The position numbers were made by a program, and so were the translations under genes. 64,000 nucleotides of DNA from JAOPZW01 sp963835295 (GTDB lineage Bacteria; Actinomycetota; Thermoleophilia; Solirubrobacterales; Solirubrobacteraceae). Location: the NCBI GenBank assembly GCA_963835295.1, contig CAWIEX010000014.1:372001-436000 (forward strand), written 5' to 3'. Below, piece after piece: positions 38,215 through 50,043 of this stretch. The notes beneath the pieces are model-generated. The model did no database searches. It was not told where the DNA came from and was given only the letters and a program-made list of their open reading frames with translations. The first letter of the stretch is position 1, and the number at the start of each line of letters is the position of its first letter.

Positions 38215-39351
38215 ATGCGCCCGGCCGCCGCCACCGCGCTCCTCGGGTTCCTGCTGACGCTGACCGCGGCGACCTTCGACGCTGAGCCGCTCTACGTGCC
38301 CGGCGTCGGCCTCCTGGTCCTGGCCGGGGTGGCCGCGCTGTGGGTCGCGCTCTCCGCGCGCGGGGTGCGCGTGCACCGCACGGTGGCCACGCGGCGCACG
38401 ATCGAGGAGCAGCCGGTGGTCATCGACCTCGTGGTCTCGGGCGGGCGGCTGCCGCTGCCCAGCGGCTACATCGAGGACGACCTGCTGCCCGGCCCGGCGC
38501 CGATGGTCAGCGGCCGCCGCCGCACCGAGATCCACATCAGCGCGCGCTTCGCGCGCCGCGGGCGCAAGGTGCTGCCGCCGCCGCGCATCGTGATCAGCGA
38601 CCCGCTGGGCCTCGCCACCCGGGTGGTGACCGCCGACGACCCCGCCGAGCTGCTCGTCCTCCCGCGCCTGGAGAAGGTGGTCACGCCGCCGGGCGAGGGC
38701 GACGGCTCCGGGCTCGCCGCGCGGCGCGGGCGCCAGTCGATCGCTGCCGAGGTCGACCTCGACGGGCTGCGCCCCTACCGGCCCGGCGCCGCGGCGTCGC
38801 GCATCTTCTGGCCCGGGCTCGCGCGCGGCGGCGAGCTCATGGAGCGCCGGCTGCGCTCCGACGGCGACACGCGCCCGCTCGTCGTCCTCGACCCCCGCCG
38901 GCCCGCCCGCGAGGAGGACCTCGACGCCGCCGTGCGCGCCGCCGCTTCGCTGTGCGTGCACCTGGCCCGCGCCGGCGGCTGCGGCCTGCTGCTGCCCGGC
39001 GACCGGCGCCCGACCGTGCTCGAGTCCTCGCTCATCGGCTGGCCGCACCTGCACGTGCGCCTGGCGCTGGTCGACGACCGCACAGGCCCGAACGTGGCGG
39101 GGCTGGCCTCGCGCCGCGGCCCGCTGCTCTACGTCGCCGCCCACCAGCCGTCGCGCGCGCCGCGCGCCCTGGGCCACGCCGTCGGCGGCGGGCGCTATCT
39201 CATCGTGCCCGGCGGCGACGGGCTGGCCGAGCGCGCCCCGGGCGACCGGCGCACGGAGCGCCGGGCGGGTGCCCGGCGCTCCGTCTTCACCGTCGCCGGC
39301 TGCACCGGCTACGAGCTCAGCGGCACCCGCCGCGTGGCGGAGGTCGCCTGA
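38215..39351 (+). CDS. DUF58 membrane-associated protein
   Basis: This 378-residue protein begins with two hydrophobic segments (about 5-20 and 28-46) and has a DUF58 domain ending with a DGLRPYRPGAAASRIFWPGLARGGELMERRL block, in which the RPY signature is recognisable. DUF58 proteins resemble VWA domains and work with MoxR ATPases. It is translationally joined to the transglutaminase gene (TGATG). Confidence 0.85.
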   Translation: MRPAAATALLGFLLTLTAATFDAEPLYVPGVGLLVLAGVAALWVALSARGVRVHRTVATRRTIEEQPVVIDLVVSGGRLPLPSGYIEDDLLPGPAPMVSGRRRTEIHISARFARRGRKVLPPPRIVISDPLGLATRVVTADDPAELLVLPRLEKVVTPPGEGDGSGLAARRGRQSIAAEVDLDGLRPYRPGAAASRIFWPGLARGGELMERRLRSDGDTRPLVVLDPRRPAREEDLDAAVRAAASLCVHLARAGGCGLLLPGDRRPTVLESSLIGWPHLHVRLALVDDRTGPNVAGLASRRGPLLYVAAHQPSRAPRALGHAVGGGRYLIVPGGDGLAERAPGDRRTERRAGARRSVFTVAGCTGYELSGTRRVAEVA

Positions 39352-41684
39352 TGGCCGCCGCCGCGCTGCCGCGCGCCCCGCTGGCCGTCACCCAGCCGCC
39401 GGCGCGCGCGCACCCCGAGCGGATCCGGCTGGGCGCCTTCGCCGCGCTCGGGCTCTTCGCGGCCCTGCACTGGGGGGCGCTGATCCGGCCCGCCAAGGGC
39501 GGCGACATGTTCCTGTCGCTGCTCTTCGCCCTCGCGGGCGGCGCCGTGCTGATCGCGCTCCCTGCCCGCTGGCCCATGTGGCAGCGGCGCACCGCCGCCG
39601 GCGCGGTGGCCTTCGTGCTGCTCATCCTGGCCCTGCTCGTCGCCGGCGTGCCGCTGCGCATGCTCGGCTGGCACCAGTGGGACGACCTGGCGTCGGGCAT
39701 GTCGCAGGGGATCGGCTCCACGCCGGCCATCACGGTGCCGTACCGCGGCATCGACGAGTGGGTGCGCACGGCGATCCTGTCCGGCGGGACCGCGCTGCTG
39801 GCGCTCGCCGCCCTGCTCGCCTTCTGGCCGCGGCGCGGCACGTCGCCGGGATACCCGGTCGCGGCCGCGGTGGCTCTCGGCACCCTCTACGCGGTGCCCA
39901 TCGTCGAGCACGGCCCCGACTCGCCCTACTTCGACGGCGCGGTGTTCTGCATCGTCCTCGCCGGCTTCCTGTGGCTCGAGCGTGTCCGCTCCGACCAGCT
40001 CGCCGTCGCCGTGGCCGTCGTGGTGGCCACCGCCGTCGTGGGGGCGATCGTCGGGCCGCGCCTGGACAGCGACCAGCCGTGGTTCAACTACGAGAACTTC
40101 GCCGAGAAGCTCGAGCCCAAGAAGGCCGAGGCCTTCTCGTGGACGCACAGCTACGGGCCGATGACGTGGTCGCGCGACGGGCGCGAGATGCTGCGCGTCA
40201 AGGCCAGCGTCCCGGCCTACTGGAAGGCGACGAACCTCGACGAGTTCGACGGCGTGCGCTGGCGCACGGGCGCGCCGTCGCGCGACGCTCCCATCCAGCC
40301 GCGCTTCAACCGCAGGTGGCTGCAGACGATCAAGGTCGTCGACCGCGGGCTGCGCTCGACGCAGTTCGTCGGCGCCGGCGACGTGCGCGACATCCTCCCG
40401 GGCGCCTCGCGCCTGGCCCTGCCGCAGAGCGACGGTACCTTCGTCACCTCGAACAAGCCGCTGCGCCCCGGCGACAGCTACCAGGCCCTCGTCTACGTCC
40501 CGCGCCCGAGCGAGGCGCAGCTCAAGCGCTCGGACGCCGCTTACCCCGGCTACACCCAGGACTTCCTCGAGCTGCACGTGCCCCTGCGCGGCGTGTCGGC
40601 CGGCCTCGTCGACCAGGCCACGGGCAAGCCGCTCGGCGCGACGGCCGACATCCGCTTCGCGCCCTACGGCACCGACGGCGCGGCCGGCATCGTGTGGCCC
40701 AGCGGCTTCGGCGTCAAGCAGGCCGGCGACAAGGTGATGGCCGACTCGCCCTACGCGCAGCTCTACGCGCTGACCCAGCAGATCCGGCACGACACCAAGA
40801 CGCCCTACGACTTCGTGCAGGCCGTCATCGACCGCGTGCAGCAGGGAACCAGCTACGACGAGAACCCGCCGCAGCGCCCCTACCCGCTGGCGTCCTTCCT
40901 CTTCGACACCAAGAGCGGCTACTGCCAGCAGTTCTCCGGCGTGGCGGCGCTCATGCTGCGCATGGGCGGGGTGCCCGCGCGGGTCGCGTCGGGCTTCAGC
41001 CCAGGCAGCTACAACAGCAACCGTAAGGACTACGTGGTGCGCGACACCGACGCGCACTCGTGGGTCGAGGCCTACTTCCCGCCCTACGGCTGGATCACCT
41101 TCGACCCGACGCCCGCCGCGTCGCCCGCCAGCTCGCAGCTCGACGACACCGGCCCCAGCCCCAACGGCGGCCCGACGCTGCCGCCCAACTTCAGCGGGCG
41201 CCTGGGCCAGTCGGGCGACCGCCCGTTCGCGCCCGGCGACCCCGGCTCGGGCGTCGCGCCCACCAGCGGGGGCGGCGGCTGGAAGCTGCCGGTCGGCGCC
41301 GCGGTCCTCGCCCTCGCGGCGCTCTTCAGCGGCGTCGTGCTGTGGCGCCGGCGCACGCCGTTCGCGACGCTCGCGCCCGAGGTGGCAGAGCTGCAGCGCG
41401 CGCTGCACCGCTCCGGGCGCGACCCGTCGCCCGACGTGACGCTCGCGCGCCTGGAGAGCCTGCTCGGCGGCTCAGAGGCCGCCGCGGCCTACGTGCGGGC
41501 TGTGCGCGACCGCCGCTACGCGCGCTCCACGGCGCCGCCGACGGCCGCCCAGCGTCGCGCGCTGCGCCGCCAGCTCGGCTCGGGCCTGGGCCTGCGCGGC
41601 GCGCTGCGCGCGTGGTGGGCGCTGCCGCCGCGGCCGCCGGGAGCCCTCAAGGATCGTCTGCGCCGGTCGTACACTCCGAAGTAG
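39351..41684 (+). CDS. TgpA-like membrane transglutaminase-domain protein
   Basis: The 777-residue protein has about six membrane segments in the first 230 residues and an external domain with a transglutaminase core. The Cys is C525 in KSGYCQQFSG, and the His/Asp are in DTDAHSWVEAYFPPYGWITFDPTPA. A Gly/Pro-rich linker leads to one more membrane segment near residue 650 and a cytosolic DUF4129-like tail. It is probably a peptidase or crosslinker acting outside the membrane, partnered by MoxR and DUF58. The substrate is unknown. Confidence 0.85.
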   Translation: MAAAALPRAPLAVTQPPARAHPERIRLGAFAALGLFAALHWGALIRPAKGGDMFLSLLFALAGGAVLIALPARWPMWQRRTAAGAVAFVLLILALLVAGVPLRMLGWHQWDDLASGMSQGIGSTPAITVPYRGIDEWVRTAILSGGTALLALAALLAFWPRRGTSPGYPVAAAVALGTLYAVPIVEHGPDSPYFDGAVFCIVLAGFLWLERVRSDQLAVAVAVVVATAVVGAIVGPRLDSDQPWFNYENFAEKLEPKKAEAFSWTHSYGPMTWSRDGREMLRVKASVPAYWKATNLDEFDGVRWRTGAPSRDAPIQPRFNRRWLQTIKVVDRGLRSTQFVGAGDVRDILPGASRLALPQSDGTFVTSNKPLRPGDSYQALVYVPRPSEAQLKRSDAAYPGYTQDFLELHVPLRGVSAGLVDQATGKPLGATADIRFAPYGTDGAAGIVWPSGFGVKQAGDKVMADSPYAQLYALTQQIRHDTKTPYDFVQAVIDRVQQGTSYDENPPQRPYPLASFLFDTKSGYCQQFSGVAALMLRMGGVPARVASGFSPGSYNSNRKDYVVRDTDAHSWVEAYFPPYGWITFDPTPAASPASSQLDDTGPSPNGGPTLPPNFSGRLGQSGDRPFAPGDPGSGVAPTSGGGGWKLPVGAAVLALAALFSGVVLWRRRTPFATLAPEVAELQRALHRSGRDPSPDVTLARLESLLGGSEAAAAYVRAVRDRRYARSTAPPTAAQRRALRRQLGSGLGLRGALRAWWALPPRPPGALKDRLRRSYTPK

Positions 41685-41686
41685 GC

Positions 41687-42049
41687 ATGGACAGCGCGTA
41701 CGACCTTTTCATGAACGGGACCGCCCTGCTCGACAACGGCGATTTCCACGCCGCCGTCGTGCCCCTGGCGCGCGCCCGCGACCTCGAGCCCGACAAGGCC
41801 TCGGTGCGCGAGGCGCTCGGCCGCGCCCTCTTCGGCGCCGGGCGCTACCGCGAGGCGGCGGCCGAGTTCGAGGCCGTCGTCGAGCACGCGCCGACCAACG
41901 ACTACGCGCTGTTCTGCCTCGGGCGCTCGCTGCAGCTGCAGGGCCGCCACGCCGAGGCGCGCAAGCCGCTCGCGCTCGCCTCGTGCCTGCGCCCGGAGCG
42001 CGAGGACTACTCGAAGTACCTCGGCCAGGCGCGCCGGCGCGCAGCCTGA
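41687..42049 (+). CDS. TPR-repeat protein
   Basis: The 120-residue protein consists almost wholly of three tetratricopeptide repeats (AYDLFMNGTALLDNGDFHAAVVPLARARDLEPD and two more). TPRs mediate protein contacts, so this may scaffold the preceding MoxR/DUF58/transglutaminase set. The ATG lies 2 nt after the upstream stop. A TACACT box 11 nt before the ATG could also give a separate transcript. Confidence 0.75.
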   Translation: MDSAYDLFMNGTALLDNGDFHAAVVPLARARDLEPDKASVREALGRALFGAGRYREAAAEFEAVVEHAPTNDYALFCLGRSLQLQGRHAEARKPLALASCLRPEREDYSKYLGQARRRAA

Positions 42050-42091
42050 GCAGCGGTCATTTCAGACCGGCCGCGGTCGCAGCCAGGGTGC

Positions 42092-42164
42092 TATCTTGCC
42101 GCTACAGCTTTCGGGGCCGGTCCCCGGCCGGTGCAGTTGAAAGCGGGCGCTCGCCCGCTTTTTT
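42092..42164 (+). promoter_or_regulatory. rimP leader with intrinsic terminator/attenuator
   Basis: TATCTT (42092-42097) probably starts a leader of about 80 nt. A GGCCGG/CCGGCC hairpin (42115-42129) precedes a strong terminator: AAAGCGGGC/GCCCGCTTT (42140-42148, 42153-42161, loop GCTC) with six T in all. No promoter is visible between it and rimP, so expression must read through. It may otherwise end the TPR transcript. Confidence 0.65.
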
Positions 42165-42184
42165 GTTGTCAGGAAGGAGGATTG

Positions 42185-42601
42185 ATGAACAGCTTGCAGA
42201 CAGACATCGAGGCGCGTCTCGCGGAGACCGCGCCGGATGTCGAGGTGCTGCTCGCCGAGGTGCTCGGCGGCCACACCGTGCGTCTCTTCATCGATCACCC
42301 CGAGGGCGTCACCGTCGCCCTCTGCGAGCGCGTCACCCACCTGCTGCCCGAGGTCCGCGAGCACTACGCGCTCGAGGTGTCCTCGCCGGGCGGGACGCGC
42401 CCGCTCACCAAGCCCGACCACTTCCGTCGCTTCCTCGGTCGGCGCGCACGCGTGCGCCTGCGCGACGCCCACGACGGCCACTCGTCGTTCACCGGCGAGC
42501 TGGTCGGCGCCACCGAGGCCGAGGTCACGATCGCCGTCGACAACGGCGTCATCGCGATCCCGTACGCCGACATCCGCAAGTCCAACCTCGTCGAGGAGTA
42601 G
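42185..42601 (+). CDS. rimP: Ribosome maturation factor RimP
   Basis: This 138-residue 30S-maturation protein has the family's alpha-beta N-domain and a C-terminal SH3-like domain. EVSSPGGTRPL is the diagnostic motif, near residue 60. The internal ATG at 42185 is chosen for its excellent GGAAGGAGG 4 nt upstream, whereas an upstream in-frame start lies within the terminator hairpin. It is the first gene of rimP-nusA-ylxR-infB. Confidence 0.92.
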   Translation: MNSLQTDIEARLAETAPDVEVLLAEVLGGHTVRLFIDHPEGVTVALCERVTHLLPEVREHYALEVSSPGGTRPLTKPDHFRRFLGRRARVRLRDAHDGHSSFTGELVGATEAEVTIAVDNGVIAIPYADIRKSNLVEE

Positions 42602-42606
42602 CCGAC

Positions 42607-44205
42607 ATGTCGCGAGAGATCCTGGACGCCATGAAGGCCCTGGCCATCGAGAAGGGCATCGCGCCCGACCGCCTCATCCATGCGCTGGAGGACGCCCTGC
42701 TGTCGGCCTACAAGAAGCAGCCCGGCGCGGCCAAGTACGCCCGCGTGGAGATGGACCCCGACACCGGCGACTACCGCGTGATCGAGCTCATCGTGCCCGA
42801 GCGCCTGGAGGCCCACCTGATCGTCGAGACGATCGACGAGGGGACCTACATCGACCCGGAGACCGGCGAGCCCGTCGAGCCGCAGGACCCCGAGATCGAC
42901 CCGGCCAAGTTCGAGGAGTACCGCGACCAGATCGACGAGCAGGACGTCACCCCTGACGACTTCGGCCGCATCGCCGCCCAGACGGCCAAGCAGGTCATCC
43001 TGCAGCGCATCCGCGAGGCGGAGCGCGACATGATGTTCGAGGAGTACCGCGACCGCGTCGGCGAGCTGATCACCGGCATCGTCCAGCAGTCCGACTCGCG
43101 CTACACGCTGGTCCAGCTGCGCGAGCGCGTCGAGGCGCTGCTGCCCAAGTCCGAGCAGGTCGACGGCGAGCGCTACGACCACTCGCAGCGCATCAAGGCG
43201 GTCATCAAGGAGGTCTCGCCCTCCACCAAGGGCCCGTCGATCATCGTCTCGCGGCGCGACCCCGAGCTCATCAAGAAGCTCTTCGAGCTCGAGGTCCCCG
43301 AGATCGCCGACGGCCTGGTCGAGATCGCCAACGTCGCCCGCGAGCCCGGTTACCGCTCGAAGATCGCCGTCGTCTCCTACGCCGACGGCGTGGACCCGGT
43401 CGGCGCCTGCGTGGGCCCGCGCGGCTCGCGCGTGCGCATGGTCGTCTCCGAGCTGCGCGGCGAGAAGATCGACATCATCCCCTACAACGACGAGCCCGCC
43501 CGCTTCGTGGCCAAGGCGCTCTCGCCCGCGCGCGTGCGCGAGGTGCTCGTCGACGACGACGCCCGTCAGGCCACCGTCGTCGTCCCCGACGACCAGCTCT
43601 CGCTGGCCATCGGGCGCGAGGGCCAGAACGCGCGCCTGGCCGCGCGGCTGACCGGCTGGCGCATCGACATCAAGTCCGAGACCGAGTTCGCCACCGAGGA
43701 GCCCGACGGGTCTTACCCCGAGGAGGAGACCGGCGGGCGCTGCGCGGCGATCCTGGGCAACGGCCGCCGCTGCCCCAACGCGGCGCTGCCCGGCTCGCGC
43801 TTCTGCGGGCTCGACAGCCACCAGGCGCTCGAGGGGACCGGCACGGTCTACGTCGCCGGCGAGCCTCCGGCGGAGCTGGTGGGCGAGAACGGCGAGGTCG
43901 AGGAGGCCGTCGCCGAGGAGGCGCTGGCGGGCGGCCTGGAGTCCGCGGACGCCAACGACGCTCTCGTCGAGGAGGCCGTGGCCGAGGCTCCGGCCGACGA
44001 GGTCGCGGTCGACGAGGTCGCGGTCGAGGAGATCGCGGCCGATGACGACGACGCGCTCGAGCCGGCTCCCGAGGCCGCCGAGCCCGACGCCCTCGCCGCC
44101 GACACCGAGCCTCCGCTCGAGACGACCGACGGCCAGCCTCTCGCGGAGGCGGCCCCAGCCGAGCCGGCCCCCGCCGAGGAGACGGCGGAGGAGCCCGCCT
44201 CATAA
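42607..44205 (+). CDS. nusA: Transcription factor NusA with an added zinc-motif and acidic tail
   Basis: The 532-residue NusA modulates pausing, termination and antitermination. The N-terminal domain (ILDAMKALAIEKGI) is followed by S1 (about 130-200) and two KH domains (GACVGPRGSRVRMV, LAIGREGQNARLAA). An unusual extension carries C379-x9-C389-x10-C400-x4-H405, a CxxxC/H-like zinc motif in GRCAAILGNGRRC. A tail of about 110 residues rich in Glu, Ala, Asp and Pro follows. The last three bases of the stop fit an overlap with ylxR. Confidence 0.93.
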   Translation: MSREILDAMKALAIEKGIAPDRLIHALEDALLSAYKKQPGAAKYARVEMDPDTGDYRVIELIVPERLEAHLIVETIDEGTYIDPETGEPVEPQDPEIDPAKFEEYRDQIDEQDVTPDDFGRIAAQTAKQVILQRIREAERDMMFEEYRDRVGELITGIVQQSDSRYTLVQLRERVEALLPKSEQVDGERYDHSQRIKAVIKEVSPSTKGPSIIVSRRDPELIKKLFELEVPEIADGLVEIANVAREPGYRSKIAVVSYADGVDPVGACVGPRGSRVRMVVSELRGEKIDIIPYNDEPARFVAKALSPARVREVLVDDDARQATVVVPDDQLSLAIGREGQNARLAARLTGWRIDIKSETEFATEEPDGSYPEEETGGRCAAILGNGRRCPNAALPGSRFCGLDSHQALEGTGTVYVAGEPPAELVGENGEVEEAVAEEALAGGLESADANDALVEEAVAEAPADEVAVDEVAVEEIAADDDDALEPAPEAAEPDALAADTEPPLETTDGQPLAEAAPAEPAPAEETAEEPAS

Positions 44206-44452
44206 CGCCGGCACGGCACATCCCCGAGCGACGCTGCGTGGCCTGCGGGCGCCGCGCGCCCCAGGCGGCGCTGCGGCGACTGGCCGTGCGCGACGACCGC
44301 GTCGTCGCGGACCCGGACGGGTCGCTGCCCGGCCGGGGGGCCTACGTCTGCGGCGCGGCCTGCGCGCAGACGGCAATCGAGCGGCGCGCGCTGCCCCGGG
44401 TGTTTCGCCGGGCGGTGTCCGTTGACCATGACCTCGTAGAATCGGTGAGCGG

Positions 44453-44456
<4 letters not shown>
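44202..44456 (+). CDS. ylxR: YlxR/RnpM-family RNA-binding protein (non-standard start)
   Basis: The 84-residue product has the YlxR features: RRCVACGRRAP near the start, DGSLPGRGAYVC in the middle, and the ALPRVFRR end. The family binds RNA and, in Bacillus, RNase P RNA. No ATG, GTG or TTG precedes the first Cys. The best candidate is ATA at 44202, overlapping the nusA stop (ATAA), where every neighbour uses ATGA. A G-to-A miscall is likely. GTG at 44238 would cut into the conserved CxxC. Confidence 0.75.
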
Positions 44457-47356
<2,900 letters not shown>

Positions 47357-47374
47357 TCGCTTTTCGCGTCGTCC

Positions 47375-47563
47375 GCCGTCGCTGCGCGAGGGTGCGCGGC
47401 CAGGGCATCGAGGGAGGATGGCCCGCCACGCCCGTGGTGCAACCGCGGCGCGCGGCTTAGTGCGGTCGATAGGTGTTGCAGGACAACAGCAATCGACCAC
47501 GCTAGGCGCGACCACCGGCGACCGGCCCGCTTCCCCTCGGTGCCTGGCCGCGAAGTGCCGCCG
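47375..47563. repeat. Intergenic inverted-repeat element, copy B
   Basis: The arms are GGCCAGGGCATCGAGGG (47398-47414) and CCCTCGGTGCCTGGCC (47534-47549). The inner hairpin pairs GGTCGAT (47464-47470) with ATCGACC (47492-47498), with TGTTG/CAACA inside. It lies between the convergent ends of infB and the APH-like gene. Confidence 0.75.
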
Positions 47564-47565
47564 AC

Positions 47566-48390
47566 CTACGAAGAAACCCCCAGCCACTCCAGATGCCGAC
47601 CAACCTCCCCACGGCCCGTCGCCGCCAGGTACGCCGCGCCCTGCGCCACGCGCGCGTCGACGCAGGCCTCCAGCAGCGTCGCGTCGAACGGACCGCCGTG
47701 AGCGGCCAGCGCCGCCTCGGCCCAGCCGAAGTCGTTGCCGTGCACGCGCGCGGCGGCCACCAGGCAGCCCAGGTCCCACTCCAGCGGGCCGAGGTGCGCG
47801 TCCTCCCAGTCGCTCCACAGCGGCCCGCCGGCGGTCCACAGGACGTTGCCGGGGTGGCTGTCGCCGTGGACGATGCGCTGGGGCGCCGCGGCCAGCGTGG
47901 CCAGCGCCCGATCGATCGCCGGCACGATCTCGGGCAGCGCGCCAGGCGCCAGGCGGCGCGCCTCGGTCAGCATCGCGAGCGGCTCGAGCTCGAGGCCGGC
48001 CGGGTCGACGTCGGCGAGCGCGTCGTGGCAGGCCCGCAGCGCGCGGCCGGCCTGCTCGGCGTCGCCGGCATCGCCGTGCGGCTCGAGCCACGGCCACAGC
48101 GTCACGGTGCGGCCACCCGCCTCATACGGCCCGCCGAGCGGGGCGAGGACCGGTGCGCCCGTGGCGGCCAGGGCCGCGGCCAGGAGGGCCTCGCGGCGCA
48201 GATTGGCGGTGGAGTCGCGAAAGCCCTCGGTGGCGCCGGTCAGGCGCGCTGCGAAGGGACCGGGCTCGAGGCGCACGAGGACGTTCGACGCGACCCTCGC
48301 GACCTCCGCACGCTCGACGGCGAAGCCCGCGCTGCGGGCGGCGGTCAGCGCGGCCCGCGCGTGGTCGAGGGTCGCCTGCACGCGCCGCAC
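47566..48390 (-). CDS. APH/choline-kinase-like phosphotransferase
   Basis: This 274-residue protein-kinase-fold enzyme has the catalytic loop IVHGDSHPGNVLW (near residue 170) and the metal-binding WSDWEDAHLGP following it, both typical of the aminoglycoside phosphotransferase superfamily. The N-lobe is divergent. The substrate may be a small metabolite, and there is no sign that it is a resistance gene. It interrupts the infB-rbfA order and is on the opposite strand. Confidence 0.75.
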   Translation of the reverse strand: MRRVQATLDHARAALTAARSAGFAVERAEVARVASNVLVRLEPGPFAARLTGATEGFRDSTANLRREALLAAALAATGAPVLAPLGGPYEAGGRTVTLWPWLEPHGDAGDAEQAGRALRACHDALADVDPAGLELEPLAMLTEARRLAPGALPEIVPAIDRALATLAAAPQRIVHGDSHPGNVLWTAGGPLWSDWEDAHLGPLEWDLGCLVAAARVHGNDFGWAEAALAAHGGPFDATLLEACVDARVAQGAAYLAATGRGEVGRHLEWLGVSS

Positions 48391-48407
48391 GCTACCTTCG
48401 AGGGGCC

Positions 48408-48722
48408 GTGCCCCACGCCTATGTCGCCCTCTTGCTCATCCACCTGCACTTTCCCGACTCGGGAAGCCTCAAGGAGAAGCGCAAGGAGCTGTCATCGGTG
48501 AAGGCGCAGCTGCACACCCGGCTGGGCGTGGCCGTCTCCGAGGTCGACGGCCAGGACACGTGGCAGCGCTCGACCCTCGCCGGCGCGCTGACGAGCGGCT
48601 CGCTCAGGCAGCTCGCGCAGGCGGCCGACCACGTCGAGGCCTGGCTGCTGAGCCGCTACCCGGAGGGCGTGCGCATGGAGCGCAGCCTGACCTCGTTCGA
48701 GGACGCGGGAGGGATAGGATGA
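48408..48722 (+). CDS. DUF503 (YlxP-type) protein
   Basis: The 104-residue protein has a DUF503 pattern: LLLIHLHFPDSGSLKEKRKELSSV-type N-terminus, and a GVAVSEVDGQDTWQRSTLAG central motif. Family genes lie between infB and rbfA in many bacteria, so this context is expected. GTG at 48408 follows a TACCTT box by 9 nt. It overlaps rbfA by 4 nt. Function is unknown. Confidence 0.85.
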   Translation: MPHAYVALLLIHLHFPDSGSLKEKRKELSSVKAQLHTRLGVAVSEVDGQDTWQRSTLAGALTSGSLRQLAQAADHVEAWLLSRYPEGVRMERSLTSFEDAGGIG

Positions 48723-49057
48723 GCCTGGAGAGGATGCGTCGTGTCGACGAGGCCGTGCGAGAGGTCCTCAGCGACGTCGTCACCCATGAAGTGAAGGACC
48801 CTCGGGTCGGATTTGTGACCGTCACGGATGTCAAGACCAGCCCTGATCTGAGCCACGCTCGCGTCTATGTGAGCGTTCTCGGCGACGCCGAGGCCGTCAG
48901 CGCCTCGCTCGAGGGGTTGCGCTCGGCTCAGGGCTTCCTGCAGGGGCGCATCGGCGGCGAGCTGCGCCTCAAGCACACGCCCACCCTGACCTTCTTCCAC
49001 GACGACACGGCCGAGCGGGCACAGCGCCTGGAGCGGCTGATGGACGAGCAGGCATGA
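48719..49057 (+). CDS. rbfA: Ribosome-binding factor A
   Basis: The 112-residue KH-fold protein helps 30S maturation and cold adaptation. RMRRVDEAVREVLSDVV and KDPRVGFVTVTDVKTSPDLSHA are diagnostic, and the C-terminal LRLKHTPTLTFFHDD completes the fold. ATG overlaps the DUF503 stop and its own stop overlaps nrnA. Confidence 0.95.
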   Translation: MSLERMRRVDEAVREVLSDVVTHEVKDPRVGFVTVTDVKTSPDLSHARVYVSVLGDAEAVSASLEGLRSAQGFLQGRIGGELRLKHTPTLTFFHDDTAERAQRLERLMDEQA

Positions 49058-50043
49058 GCACGGTCGAGGCCGATACCCGCGAGGAGGTCCTCGACGAGCT
49101 GCGCGACGCGACGCGCTTCGTCCTCGTCACGCACGAGAACCCCGACGGCGACGCCCTCGGATCGCTGGTGGCCATGCACCGCATCCTGCTCGCGCTGGGC
49201 AAGGACTCGGTCATGTACATGGCCGCCGACGAGTTCCCGCTGCCCTACGAGTACCGCTTCTTCGAGCTCGACGGCCTGCAGAGCACCCTGCCCGACGACC
49301 TCGACGAGCGCACGATCGTCTTCCTCGACTGCGGCAACATCGACCGCAACCCGGTGGGCGCGTTCAAGCGCGAGGAAGCGCACATCCTCAACATCGACCA
49401 CCACCACGACAACACGCGCTTCGGCACGGTCAACCACGTGGTCGAGGACGCGTCCTGCACCGCCGAGATCGTCTGGGACCTGATGCGCGCGCTGGGCGTC
49501 GAGCCCGCGATGGAGATCGCCGAGGCGCTGTACGTCGGCCTCGTCACCGACACCGGCAAGTTCATGTACGAGAACACCGGCGTACGCGCGCACGTGATGG
49601 CGGCCGAGCTCATCGACGCCGGCGTCGACGTGCACGGCATCTACCGCCGCCTCTACGAGGGCATGCCCTACGCCAAGCTCGAGCTCCTGGCGCACGCGCT
49701 GGCCCACGTCCAGCGCTACGACGAGGGCCGCCTGACCTTCACGCGCCTCACCCGCGACGACTTCCGCCTCTCGGGCGCCGAGGACAGCTACTCCGAGGGC
49801 ATCATCGACCACCTGCGGTCGGTCGAGGGCACGAAGGTCGCCGCCCTCGCACGCGAGCTGCCCGACGGCAGCCGCGGGCGGCGCAAGGTCTCGCTGCGCG
49901 CCACCGACGGCAGCGTCGACGTCTCGGTCATCGCGCGCGCCGGCGGCGGCGGCGGGCACCGTCAGGCGGCGGGCTTCGCCACCGAGCTGTCCGAAGCGGA
50001 CCTCGTCGCCTTCCTGCGCGAACAGGTCGCCGCGCAGCTGTAG
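49054..50043 (+). CDS. nrnA: DHH-family phosphoesterase (NrnA-like oligoribonuclease)
   Basis: This 329-residue enzyme probably degrades short RNAs or pAp. The DHH domain has HENPDGDALGS, FLDCGN and IDHHHDN. The DHHA1 domain has GGGGGHRQAAGFA. Members next to rbfA and truB are usually NrnA/bifunctional pAp phosphatase. It overlaps rbfA by 4 nt and truB by one (TAGTG). Confidence 0.9.
   Translation: MSTVEADTREEVLDELRDATRFVLVTHENPDGDALGSLVAMHRILLALGKDSVMYMAADEFPLPYEYRFFELDGLQSTLPDDLDERTIVFLDCGNIDRNPVGAFKREEAHILNIDHHHDNTRFGTVNHVVEDASCTAEIVWDLMRALGVEPAMEIAEALYVGLVTDTGKFMYENTGVRAHVMAAELIDAGVDVHGIYRRLYEGMPYAKLELLAHALAHVQRYDEGRLTFTRLTRDDFRLSGAEDSYSEGIIDHLRSVEGTKVAALARELPDGSRGRRKVSLRATDGSVDVSVIARAGGGGGHRQAAGFATELSEADLVAFLREQVAAQL

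Noticed and set aside
47566..48390. Aminoglycoside resistance from the APH-like gene
   Set aside because: The superfamily covers many small-molecule kinases. No resistance-specific motif or mobile context is seen.
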